64,000 nucleotides of DNA from Moricandia arvensis (taxonomy: Eukaryota; Streptophyta; Magnoliopsida; Brassicales; Brassicaceae), in contig CAJHQP010000049.1 in the NCBI GenBank assembly GCA_905132765.1, forward strand, positions 248,001-312,000. The letters are read 5' to 3'. Positions 10,491 to 21,343 of the stretch are shown here, piece after piece. The notes beneath the pieces are model-generated. The model saw nothing but the letters and a program-made list of their open reading frames with translations, had not been told where the DNA came from and did no database searches. A program made the position numbers and the translations under genes. Every line of letters starts with the position of its first letter. Within the stretch, counting starts at the first letter, position 1.

Positions 10491-11047
10491 GGGAGACATT
10501 TTCAAAAATACCATTTTTTCAAAAGGCAATTTCTTTTTAAATTAATTAGAATTTTAAATTTTACATTCCTAAAAGGGAAATTTTCAAAAATACCACTTTC
10601 CTTGTACTACTTTTCACTTTACCTTCATTAAAGAGATATTTTCATAAATATCATTTTTTAAGAGGCAAATTTTTTTAAATTAATTAAAATCCTAAATTTT
10701 TCATTCCTAAATCCTATCCCACCCTACCTCTACCCCTCAACTCTAAACACTAAGTCTTAGATTAATTAACCTGAGGGTTATAAGTGTGCTTTTCTTTCTT
10801 AAAAAATAAAGGTAAAAGTGATTAAGGTAAAAGTGAAAAGTGGTACAAAGAAAGTGGTATTTTTGACAATTTCCCTTCCTAAAACCTACCTCACCCTATC
10901 TTCACCCCTTAACTCTAAACCCTAAGTCTTAGATTAATTAACCAAAGGGTTATAAGTGTTTTTTTCCTCTTAAGAAACAAAAGTAAAAGTGATTAAGGTA
11001 AAAGTGAAAAGTGTTACAAGGAAATTGGTTATTTTTGACAATTTCCT
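10491..11047. mobile_element. Outer MITE (9-bp TSD), interrupted by a second copy
   Basis: The left end GGGAGACATTTTCAAAAATA and the right end, which reads AGGAAATTGTCAAAAATAAC on the minus strand, are inverted repeats. AATAGAATT occurs on both sides (10482-10490 and 11048-11056), a perfect 9-bp duplication. Without the inner insertion it is about 247 bp long. The 9-bp duplication points to a Mutator-like source of transposase. Confidence 0.85.
10575..10875. mobile_element. Inner MITE of the same family (301 bp)
   Basis: It starts GGGAAATTTTCAAAAATACC and ends GGTATTTTTGACAATTTCCC, near-perfect inverted repeats. It is flanked by TTCCTAAAA on both sides (10566-10574 and 10876-10884), a perfect 9-bp duplication. 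The flanking text is itself the interior of the outer MITE, which shares the CTCTAAAC-CCTAAGTCTTAGATTAATTAACC block. Confidence 0.92.
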
Positions 11048-11056
11048 AATAGAATT

Positions 11057-11478
11057 TTTAAAGTTAGATTAGTACTTTAAGTTTTCGTGTTTAAATTTAA
11101 AAATATTTAGATTTGGTGTTTGGATTTGAAGGTTTGAGGTATAAGGTTTAGGGTTATAATGCATGGTTTGGAATATAGTGTTTGAAGTTTAGATTTAAGT
11201 TTTGAAACTAAATTTTAGTTTAAGATTTGTTGTTTAACTTTGAGACTATTAGATTTAATGTTTAGATTTAGTATGATATATGGCATAAAGTTTATATATA
11301 GAGTTTAGGGTTTGAGATATAGTGTATGATTTTATATTTAAAATTTGAGATTAAAGTTTTAAAGTGATTAAATTTGAGCAATTTAAGGTCATAGTATGAA
11401 AAGATTAGAGTTTAAGGTCTATTTTTAGAATTTAGAGGTTTAACACATGTTTAGGGTATAAGGTTTAAAATAGACACA
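11057..11478. other. AT-rich CACTA-1 interior near its right end
   Basis: TTTAGG- and TTTGAG-rich DNA with no coding region. It resembles neither a telomere array (the words are irregular) nor any element seen elsewhere in the window. Confidence 0.5.
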
Positions 11479-11781
11479 ATTTTTTCGTGGTAAAATCGTA
11501 GCTAAAAGATATTTTGCAGATTAGCTACGAAATATTTTGTGACAAAAACGTGACAAATATATATTTTCTTAGGTGTCACGAAATATTCGTAGCAAAATCG
11601 TGGCTGTTTGTTGCCACGTTTATATTAGTAACAAATTTGTAGCATAATTTGCTACGAAATTGAAACGGTGTGCTACGTTTGTGTTTCATGGCAAGTTCGT
11701 AGCAAATCGTACGTTTTTTTATTTTGCTACGAAATTTGCGTGGCAAATTCGTAGCTATTACCAAATTTTTTACTAGTGTTC

Positions 11782-13849
11782 GTTCCTAAAGAAATAAGAT
11801 CCATGGATGCAAAGGTTTTGACGCGGATTAGATACCCTTTTCAACAAACCAGTCCAAACGATCTTTTTCCATTGTCCAAGAAGAAAGGTGATAGCTTTCA
11901 TATTGTATCTTGTGTGGCGAGTTCAAACATAAAAAAAGGCGGGGTCTTTGACATGGACGGTTCAAGAGGAAGGTCCTCGTAAGAAAGAGAGGTTGGTGTC
12001 GACACCAACAACTCATGTTCTGGCCATGTATCATGGAAGTTCAAGAAACTAACACTAGTTCTTTGGCTGTAAAGAATTTTCTTTCTCTGGTATAAAGCTT
12101 GAACCTTTATGAACTAACTGTTGTGTTGTGATGTGATTGAAAACCTGAGGTTATGTTTAAAGATTTCTAAATGAAAAGAAATGATTTAGAATTTGTCCCA
12201 TGATGCTTAAAAGAGTCTTTTTTGGTGATTGTGAATTTGAATGTATACCTCGATTCATATTGAATGAGATAGGATGTTAGATGTTTTACAAACCTACTTG
12301 CATTAATGAAATGGAACCGAATTTAAGGTGTTGCATTGTGTCTTGGTACTGCCTTAAGGTCATGCACTTAGAGTCAAGTCTAAGATGCGGTTAAGGCAAG
12401 GTTTAAAATTGCATAAATGCTTTGTCTTAAATCTTGATCAGATCTTTCTTAGTGTTTAGAGAGTGTGTTTGCAAAGATTAGAACTTGATAATGCTTTGTT
12501 TAATATGTTGGAATGCTTGTGACATTGGTAATCAAACTTGATTAATAGTCAAAGTTTGATCCCATTGCTATTGTGTCTTATCTTTTCTGGAGTTTTACTG
12601 ATGTTTCAAGTTCACAATAGGTGTTCTTAGTTCATTATCAATCCAAGTAGAAGAGGAAGACGTTTCCCATTGTTAAAGAAATGGAGAGTTGTTGTTCATG
12701 TGTATTGCCGGTTGATTGAAGTGCAGCTGTAGGTGGTGATGTGCTCCTGGTTCATGGAGACACGTAAGACAAGGTCATCACCAAAGCTTTGAGGAGGCCG
12801 GTGACCTGAAGGTGTTGAAGCTGAAGACAAAAGGGTAGATCAGTTAGTTTAAGCGCATCAGTTAGGGTAGTGTGCTCGTGGTCTTGAAGTTCATTGAGGC
12901 TCACTTCAAGGTTGAACCTAGACTCCATTCAAGCTTGAAGTGGGGATTTCAAGTGAGCTCCCTGAAGATTCTAAGCTCAAGACCTGTTTCCTCCTTTCCA
13001 TTGAAGGAAATAAAGATGAAGCCACCCGAGTTTAGGCTGTGGCGGGTCTACACAAGAGAGTTTTCAGAGTACTCTTGGCTGTGTGAAGAAGAAGGCGACT
13101 CTATCAATGCGGCTTCTAGTGTGAGGTTGTGGAAGAAGTAGCCGGGACATTCAACAGAATTCCATCAAGATGGCAAGTTTAGAAGAGGCTGCAATGGTTT
13201 GATGTGGTTTTGTGTTGCGGATCAAGTAGCTATCCATCCAAGCTTGTTCCCTACAGTCTCAAGCTTGAGGGGCAGTGTTTAGAAGCTCGTATGATCCGAG
13301 AGTTCTTGGTGGGTATTCCTGAAGAGGAGTCAACCGGTTTAGGAAGTGTGGTGAAGGATGAAGAAGCAATTTCCAAGACGGCTTCTAGTGTCGAGGTGAT
13401 TGGAGAGAGGCTGAAGTATCCTCATGTGGTTCCAGCAACAAGGTGGCGACTCATGAAGAAGAAGAAACTAAGACTCAGCAAGTGTTTGGTACTTAATGAA
13501 GAAGGATCTGGTATGTCTGAGAACCTCAACCAAACAAGAGGTTGGGTGAAAGGGGAAGAGACTAGGATCAATTATGAAGAAGAGTATAGGAAGTGTTGGT
13601 GATGTGCAAGAGAATTGAAGATCTACCTTGCATCCCAAGAGGGCTCTAATCCAGGGTCTTTGTGTCCATAAAGATGATCCTAAGACACAAAACCCCACTT
13701 GCCAATACTTAGGCCTTGAGGAACCTACTCTTTTTCACAAATCAAGGTTTTATCCCAAAAAGGGTTTCCTTGGTGATATTTTAAATGAGGGAATTCTTCA
13801 AGGTTCCAAGCTTGACTAAAGATCTATGATAGTCAAGATTGAGGGGGAG
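11782..13849 (+). other. Interior of the Copia-like element, non-coding
   Basis: This joins to 936-1109 once CACTA-1 is removed. Two plus-strand frames (12872-13141, 89 codons; 13204-13602, 132 codons) are open but show no retrotransposon motif, and I do not recognise them. The phrase GCTTCTAGTGT followed by GAGGT appears in both (about 13112 and 13384), so the second half may contain an old partial duplication. Function, if any, is unknown. Confidence 0.5.
13835..13849 (+). other. Polypurine tract of the Copia-like element
   Basis: AAGATTGAGGGGGAG directly precedes the LTR start TGTTAACTT. This is the standard second-strand primer of plant Copia elements. Confidence 0.75.
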
Positions 13850-14766
13850 TGTTAACTTGAAGAAAGAAATGGAGTCAAAGTATGAGTTTGAATGAGTTTC
13901 GGTCTTGTGCACAATTAGGGAAAGACCTCTAGGAAAGTTCTGGAAAGGCTTCAGGATGGTCTAAAGGTGTCCAGAACAGTCGTAAAGCTTGTGCAAAGCT
14001 AGGGACAAGTCCCTGAGGGACATACACCATTTTGGGATAGTACAAAAATAGGACAGCCCGGAGTACGGACGGTACAAAACCGTACGGATGGTACGGACCA
14101 AGATTGACCCAAACATGATCTGGTTTGACATTTGAGAAGCTTGGTTGAGTTGTGCAAAAATAGGGCGAGGTACGGACATGAGGTCTGTACCATCGTCCGT
14201 ACGGACAAGAAGCCGTACTACTTTACCCGGAACGGCCAGATTTGAAGTTGTGCAAAGTTTGGGCGCAAGATGCCTTACGTGAGAAGTCATGTGACCATTT
14301 ATGGATAAGGAAGGAGAGAAAGGGCGTGGTCAATGACAGGCTGTCTCTGGCTGTAAAGGAAGTGAAGCCTTGACAATATATCTAGCCACCTTTGTGTCTA
14401 GATTAAGAGGAGCCTATGCTTAGCCAATCGTGCGCCAGTCTTATCCTTTACCAGAACCTCTCAACCATTCAACTTCAGTCACCAAGATCAATCCAAGATT
14501 CAATCCTAGACGTCCATACTTCAAGCAGATATCATCCATCAGATTTAGGTTCTGATTTTTAAAATTGTAAAAGCTTATAAATACTCTTGTATGTTCTTTG
14601 GTTAATGTTAAGCAAGTAAGGGGGTTTCCCCTCTTCTTCTTCACACGAGTCTTTAGTCCCTCAGTCTCCCTCGTATCCTTAATCTCTTAATCTCCTTAGT
14701 CTCTACACAAAGTCGCTTCCATTTAATCTCTCCCTCAAATCGCCATCAAGCTTTCATCTTGATCCT
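13850..14766 (+). repeat. 3' LTR of the Copia-like element
   Basis: It starts TGTTAACTTGAAG. The last 390 bases match 508-917. The end is cut by, or fused with, the Athila 5' LTR at about 14760-14766, so the terminal CA is missing. Positions 14040-14215 hold a dense set of GTACGGAC and GTCCGTAC words, described under findings. Confidence 0.7.
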
Positions 14767-16118
14767 TTAAAAATTTTAGATTTTACCACTTTTATACCAT
14801 GGGATATGACCTATTTAGATATTATATGGGTTTGGATTTTTTACAGAGTGCTTTCAGGTTTAGCTACGTTCTGGAGAACTTTGGTGATTCTGAAGCTTTT
14901 TGAGATGAAGAACTTGACAGGCGGAAGATGTTTAGATATGGATGAAGACCTTCCCACGGTGTGATTGAGTTGATATTTTGTTCCAAGATAGAAATTTGAG
15001 TTATCTTTCCAATTCCACTTGTTTGACCTTCATCAAATGGTTAGATCTAAATTTATGCGTATTTTACTGAAGAGTGGTATGTCTGCCTCGCAAGATGAAG
15101 CTGCCAAGGAGACTAAGGAGTGTCGATCTACGACACAGCCTTGTTGTCGATCGACGGTGATCCCAGATCGTGAACCTGGTATATTTTAGGACCGACTAAA
15201 GACCAGAAGCCAGCACAAGTTACCAAAATACCCGTAGATGACCCAGAACCCTATTTATGTGTTTTCTAACCATTATTGATGGCTACGCTTTCGACGCTTT
15301 ATTCAATTTATTGTTCTTATTTTTAAGGATGTAGAGAAAAAAGGAACTCCTTCAAAGTCATTTGGGAATTCCATTGGTTTTATTATTTATTCTATTTCAT
15401 CCATTCATCTTTGATTTATGTGAAAACTATCATGTTTGAGTAGTCTTCTTGTTAGATTTATGGTTTATTAAAGGTTTTGATGGATTATTCAAACAATAGA
15501 AATGCTAGGGTGATTATTAGATCTATCATCAGAATTGTGCTTATTGCTTGTGTTCTAGAGTAACTAACTAGAAACGTGATATTAGGATAATTGATACTAC
15601 GAGAGTAGGATCGTTAACTGAACAAATCATGTTGAGCTTAAGTTACTAGAGACAATCGAGAGACTGGTCTAGTAATTCTAAGTGAACTAATTGAATTACA
15701 ATTGTTAAATGATTTACTATGAAACCAATCAGTTGATCCCGTTTATATACCATCGATTGGCAGTCATTCCGAATTTTCACACAAATAACGTAGTCTTTAA
15801 GCTTAGCCATATGATATATGTAACTTATATCTTTACTAATTGAATTAGTGTTCTATGATTGAAAACCCCTTTGTTTCTATCAATTATAATTCACTACCTG
15901 AATACTCTAGATCTCGCTATTTTCCTTAATTGTTTGCAAACCAACTCATTCCTGATTTACTATTTCTTAAAGTCTTATTAATTGCCTAGCATAACTAAGT
16001 TGATTATCAAATCTATCGTGTGCCCTCGGTCTTTGTGGATTTGATCCCCAAGTTGTACAGATGAACCTCTTATTTGAGAGAGTAATTAGTAGCTTTACGG
16101 TAATTTTAGCACGTATCA
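14760..16118 (+). repeat. 5' LTR of Athila
   Basis: It matches 22005-24386, which has the same GATTTTACCACTTTTA start and the same AGCAC(G/T)TATCA end. The first ~15 bases are altered, so the exact start within 14760-14768 is uncertain. The palindromic word GTCGATCGAC occurs near 15150. Confidence 0.82.
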
Positions 16119-16122
16119 AATT

Positions 16123-16140
16123 TGGTGCCTTTCCCAGGGA
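16123..16140 (+). other. Athila primer-binding site
   Basis: TGGTGCCTTTCCCAGGGA lies four bases after the LTR end. It is a mutated form of the TGGCGCCGTTGCCGGGGA site used by Athila-type elements, matched to tRNA-Asp. Confidence 0.8.
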
Positions 16141-16269
16141 GCAAGGATAGCCATTAGATTTGTTGTGCAAGTTTTGTCTAGGTTTTTATTTACAGTTTAC
16201 TTACATAAAAAATTTTTGTTTTTCAGGTACATACATCTTAGTACCATGGAGCAATGAGAAGAGTTTTTT

Positions 16270-17510
16270 TTGGTTTCTTCAAAGAAGGAACCTGCTGATT
16301 CATGCATGATCCGTAAGTCCACAAGGGAAGTATCGATTGACACCCTCCAAGCAGAAGTGATCGACAGCGTGAACCAAACATTGATCGACACCAACTCCTC
16401 GGTATCGATCGACACTACTTGCGGGATGACAGAGAAGGTTGAGGTACTAATACTGAGTTTTGAAAAGAATAGGTTTTACGAGACGATGGAGGTTGCACTC
16501 GCAACAATGCAGGATAATTGATTTATGCACAAGGGACTGCAATCCTTGATGCTACTACTGTTGATGTGAATGCTAGGACTGAACGAAAAAGACACTTAGA
16601 GACTACAACAGTACTGAAGAATTCTACGCTAATAGGTGTCCGATTTACACTCCAAATGAATGATTTGGAGCTGAATCGTGCATATATCTCTCTTGAGGGT
16701 CAGCATCCCTTTCATAGTATTCCTCATGAATTTCCCATTAACCACCTTCAAACATTCGAAGATCTAGCGTCGACCATTAAGTGCAATGGAGTTTATGAAG
16801 ACTACTACTTCTTTGAGTTATTCCCATACTCTCTTTCTGGAGAAGCAGCATGTTGGTTCAAGAAGTTGCCACATGGATCTCTCACTACCTGGACTGACAG
16901 TATGAATGCCTTCCTCAACCACTTTCTCTAAGATGATGTAGCAAATCTAGAGATCGAGATGGAATCTATGTTGAGATATATGGTTGAGGATGATGAGCAA
17001 CATGGATCTGCAGAACTGTGCAAGGAGGAAAAAAGCTGATACTAGTGATCCAACCTCAGCATTGATCGACACAAATACCTCAGTTTCGAATGACACTAAA
17101 ACCTCATAATCGACTGACACAACCCACTGTTGTCGATCGCACCAACCCCTGTTGTCGATCGACCCCATTTGAAACCCCAGCAAAATCGAGTTGTACTTAT
17201 GATATCGCAGAATCGACACTGAAGAGCATTGATCTCAAGCTTTCTCGCCTTTGATTCTGATAGAGTGATCTCCATGGAATATTTCTTGGAGCTAGGGGAT
17301 GAAGAACTGCCTCAAATCTTACATTTGGATCCGAGTAGAGAAATCACTATGGAAGACTTCTTGGAGTTAGAACAATGGCTTGAAATTTTTAATCGGCAGA
17401 TTTCACCGAAAGCTGACATAGATCGACACCATTCACCTAACATCAATCGACACCATTCACCTAACATCAATCGACACCACCCACCTGATATCAAGTTTGG
17501 AGTTTATTTA
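16270..17510 (+). pseudogene. Athila gag remnant
   Basis: Three open pieces in different frames (16270-16521, 16518-16931, 17229-17510) give an Athila-like Gag. The middle piece has the conserved core: YISLEGQHPFHSIPHEFPIN, then a FELFPYSLSGEA block and WFKKLPHGSLTTWTDSMNAF. The first and last pieces are rich in SIDT / IDRH words, encoded by a recurring GATCGACAC motif. This region would form the capsid. Frameshifts and stops from 16931 onward make it non-functional, and the protease-polymerase part is missing. The family call is firm because the core block is highly diagnostic. Confidence 0.82.
17413..17487 (+). repeat. 24-bp tandem repeat in Athila gag
   Basis: Three units read AT(A/C)(A/G)ATCGACACCA(T/C)(T/C)CACCT. 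The 24-base period keeps the frame and encodes NINRHHSP-like repeats, and more distant relatives of the unit recur at 17615-17715. Confidence 0.8.
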
Positions 17511-17552
17511 TTTGTTATTCATTTTTGGAGTTTATTTATTTGTTGGAAATTT

Positions 17553-17554
<2 letters not shown>

Positions 17555-17586
<32 letters not shown>
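17555..17586. repeat. (TA)n microsatellite
   Basis: About 15 TA units lie in the non-coding 3' part of the Athila interior. Confidence 0.9.
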
Positions 17587-17588
<2 letters not shown>

Positions 17589-18191
17589 GAAAGAAGGAAG
17601 TTTGAAGACCACCAACGGTCGACACCATCACACCACCCTCGCTCGACACCATCACACCACCATCGGTCACCGAGAAAGATCTACCATTGGTCGACACCAA
17701 TTACCTACCATCGGTTGACACTCATTACAGAGTCTGGTATCGACTTTCCTCCTTAATCTTTTTACTTATGATTTACTTTCTCCTACCAAACTACGATGGA
17801 ATAACACTGGGGACAATGTTGTTTAAATCAGAGAGAGGTTTACTGATATTCCTTTCTCTTTGGTTGTTTTACTCATATGTGTTTTATTGAGCATTATTGA
17901 GTCAAGAAAGGCATTATGATCGATTTGATTTTTTACTTATTATCTAACCATTCTATAGCACCATTCTAGATTTGTTGATTGCAGAGAGTACTAGAGATAC
18001 CCAAGTGGATCATCCTGCCACTATATCACACTTGCTTAGAAAGTTTGAAGGAAGTGAATCTAACCTCCAACATAATTTGACGTATTTGCTTGCTTCGTAG
18101 TTTGGTATACATTGGATCAGACTCCTCTTCTAAGTCTGAAAGGTAAAAGTTTGTGTGCTTCTGATTCTCTTCTCTCTCGCTTCAGCATCAA

Positions 18192-19770
18192 TCTATACTA
18201 TATAAAAGTTGAGGCTATAAGCCATTGGGAGCGTCCACGTAGGATGTTAAATGACCAATCAAAATATGACAATTTACTTTTTTAATTTGTTATTTATAAA
18301 AATGTTAATATTACCAAAATCATTTATTTCAGAATAAAATATAAATCAATATCAAATATGGTAACATTACAAAAATAAAAACATTATTCATAATTTAATT
18401 TAATATATTATATTTTTTGAAAATAATCATAAAATAATTAACAAAAATGATAATTATTTTGAAAATGCAATAATTTCAACAATTTTAGCTATATAAATTT
18501 AAACATGTGATTTTTAAAGTTTAGGCTATATTCTATTGAAAATATTCGCAAATTACATTTACTGTATATAATTTGATGCTATAAATCATTAAAAGTGTTT
18601 TATACTATATAAAAGTTGAGGCTATAAATCATTGAAAGTAACACATAGAATTTAAAACAACCAATTATATTATGAATTTTTTTTATTTGCTATTTCTAAA
18701 AATGTAAACATTACCAAAATCGTTTATTTTAAATAAAATATAAATCTATATCAAATATGGTAAACTTACAAAAATAAAAACATTATATAAAATTTAACTT
18801 ATAGATTTTCGAAAATAATCAAAAAATAATTAACAAATTGATAAATATTTTTAAAATGCAATAATGTCCAACAGTTTTAACTATATAAATTTAGAATATG
18901 TAAGTTTAGGTTATATGCTAATGAAAATATTCACAAATACTATACATAATTTGATACTATTAATCAGTAAGAGTGTTCTATATTATATAAAAGTTGAGGA
19001 TATAAATCATTGAGAGTGTCCATATAGAATTTAAAACAACCAATCATATTATGACAAATTAATTTTTAACTTACTATTTTTAAAAATATCAATATTACCA
19101 AAATCGTTCATTTCAAATAATATATAAATCAATATAAAATATGGTAAACTTAAAATAAAAAAAAATACATATAATTTAACTTAATATACTATAGATTTTC
19201 GAAAATAATCATAAAAATAACTAACAACAATGATAATTATTTTTTAAATGAAATAGGTTCCAACAATTTTAACTATATACATTTAAAATGTGGTTTTAAA
19301 GTTTAGGCTATATGAAATATTCACAAATTACATTTACTATATACAATTTGTTGCTATAAATTATTAAGAGTGTTCAATACTATATAAAAGCTGAGGTTAT
19401 AAGCTATTAAGGGTATCCACATAAGATCTAAAATAGCTATTTCTCTATTTCTAAAAATATCAATATTACCAAAATCGTTTACTTTAAAATAAAATATAAA
19501 TCAATGTCAAATATGGTAAACTTAAAATAATAAAAACATTATATATAATTTAATTTAATATATTATAAATTTTCGAAAATAATCATAAAATAGCTAACAA
19601 CAATGATAATTAATACTAAAATAAAATAATTTCAATTTTTTTAACTATATAGATTTTTTAAATGTGATTTTTAAATTTTAGGTTATATGCTATTCAAAAT
19701 ATAAAAAAAAGTTTCATTTACTATATATAATTTGATGCTATAAATCATTAAGAGTGTTCACATATTATTT
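18192..19770 (+). repeat. Tandem array of Helitron 5' ends
   Basis: The head motif TACTATATAAAAGTTGAGG recurs at 18192, about 18600, 18977 (TATTATATAAAAG) and 19374, with a weak fifth copy near 19757. Spacing is 377-408 bases. Each unit carries the same order of blocks: ATAAATCATT, ACCAAAATCGTTTA and TTTTCGAAAATAATCA. Confidence 0.85.
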
Positions 19771-20581
19771 AAAAGCACCAAAAACAGTAAATCATTATTT
19801 TATTATTATTTAAAAAATTGAAGATTTAAAAAATATATTATTTTAAAATAATAAGGAAATCAATATTAGTTTTAGTAAACAAAAGGAATAATAACAAAAA
19901 AATTAGTTTGATATATAAATTAAATAGTTGAAATAATAACATAAAATTAACTAGCGAAAATATTTTAAAAAACACAAAACTTTCGAATAAAGAAAGTATG
20001 AATGTAAAAATACATGATTTTAAAATTTAGGTTATATATTATTTAAACTGATTACATAGAATTTACATATAACATTAATAATATACTAGACGAGCATCAT
20101 AATTTCACATTAACAAAATATATGAAATCATAAAAATATCCCAATAAATTCACAATAAATTCGTTAAAATTTAGTATTATTTACAAATAATAATGACACA
20201 ATGTATAGTCTCGGTAAAAACATAAAACAAAAATATGGAGAATAATCATTATACTTTAGTCAATTGGAAACTATATTATCTAAGAATAATAATCAATAAA
20301 CTAAAAATATTGAAATTTGACACATTTCTAACAATTAGGAAAAATATATATGTGAACTAATAAAACAGCATAGTTCCAACATTAATTGATAATATAACTA
20401 AATCAAGTAGATATATATCTAATATTAGAACTTTTATATATTATTATTTTAACAAAAGTTATTATTAACGTTTAGTTAAAATTCTATAAATTTATTTTCT
20501 TTTTTTCTTATATCTAAAAAAAACTTTAATACTATTAAAATTCCTCAAAATGTTTATTAGGATTCAAACTTAAATATTATA

Positions 20582-20862
20582 GGGAAATTGTCAAAAATAC
20601 CACTTTCATTGTACCACTTTTCACTTTTACAGTAATCACTTTTACCCTTATTTTTTAAGAGTACTTATAACCCTTGGGTTAACTAATCTAAGACTTAGGG
20701 TTTAGAGTTGAGGGGTGGGGTAGGGTTTAGGAATGTAAAATTTAGGTTTTTAATTAATTTTTAAAAAATTACCTCTTAAAAAATGGTATTGATGAAAATG
20801 TCTCTTTAATGAAGGTAAAAGTGAAAGTGGTACAAGGAAAGTGATATTTCTGAAAATTCTCC
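20582..20862. mobile_element. 281-bp MITE inside the Helitron
   Basis: It starts GGGAAATTGTCAAAAATACC and ends in the inverse sequence, and is flanked by a perfect 9-bp duplication AATATTATA (20573-20581 and 20863-20871). It belongs to the same family as the MITEs at 10491-11047, with the same TTAGGGTTTAGAGTTGAGG core on the opposite strand. Confidence 0.93.
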
Positions 20863-21322
20863 AATATTATACTATTAAAGATGCATTTGAAAAATAAATA
20901 AGAGTATTTCAAATACATATATGTACACAATAAGTATATAATAATTATAATCTCATGTAAAATTTTGGTAAATACAAAACACGGTTAGATATTGTGAAAT
21001 GAGACAATGTTTTATACCACTCAAATAAAAAATAAAAATATAAAATGAAAATGTAGAAATATTTAATATGCATAGAATATTCTATGTATATATTTTTAAA
21101 TTATAATTAATAAACAATATAAATATGTTTATAAATACACTTATTCATTTACATATAAAAACAAGAAATATTTAAATAATAGTTATTTTAAAAATATAAT
21201 TGTATGTAACTTAAATAAAATAATAATAAATCATTTTTGAAGATAAGTTCATAGAAAAGCTATATAAACAATATATATTTTATTATTATAAAATTAAAAT
21301 AAAATAAAACTAATATTCAATT

Positions 21323-21343
21323 AAACTCGCGCGTAGCGCGAGT
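21323..21343 (+). terminator. Helitron 3' termination hairpin
   Basis: Arms AACTCGCGC and GCGCGAGTT are perfectly complementary around a GTA loop. In Helitrons this hairpin marks where rolling-circle strand transfer ends. Confidence 0.9.

Larger units (their letters stand above)
1110..11778. mobile_element. CACTA-1, a 10.7-kb CACTA transposon without transposase
   Basis: The left end reads CACTAGTAAAAAA and the right end TTTTTTACTAGTG, which are exact inverted repeats. Both ends are flanked by TTC (1107-1109 and 11779-11781), the 3-bp duplication typical of CACTA elements. Subterminal copies of GCTACGAA and CGTAGCAAA run through about 1180-1360 and 11480-11770; such repeats bind the TnpA-type protein in this superfamily. 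No TNP2-like coding sequence was found, so it is probably non-autonomous. About 4.7 kb remain once the nested Tat element is removed. It is inserted in the inside of the Copia-like element. Confidence 0.9.
508..14766 (+). mobile_element. Non-autonomous Copia-like LTR retrotransposon, split by CACTA-1
   Basis: Positions 508-917 match about 14375-14766 closely (both hold a TAGCCACCTTTGTGTCTAG block and a GTTAATGTTAAGCAAGTAAG block), marking two LTR copies in direct orientation. A tRNA-Met-type primer site follows the left copy, and a Copia-style polypurine tract (GAGGGGGAGTGTTAAC) precedes the right copy. With CACTA-1 removed, the inside is only about 2.3 kb and shows no gag, integrase or reverse transcriptase. 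It therefore looks like a large non-coding derivative mobilised in trans. The Copia assignment rests on the two priming sites only. Confidence 0.6.

Noticed and set aside
11057..11478. Interstitial telomere repeat suggested by many TTTAGG words
   Set aside because: The words are irregular and mixed with TTTGAG and TTTAAA. There is no tandem TTTAGGG array.
13204..13602. 132-codon ORF as a host gene or Copia gag
   Set aside because: It has no zinc knuckle, gag core or known domain. It lies in the non-coding interior of an LTR element and ends without supporting context.
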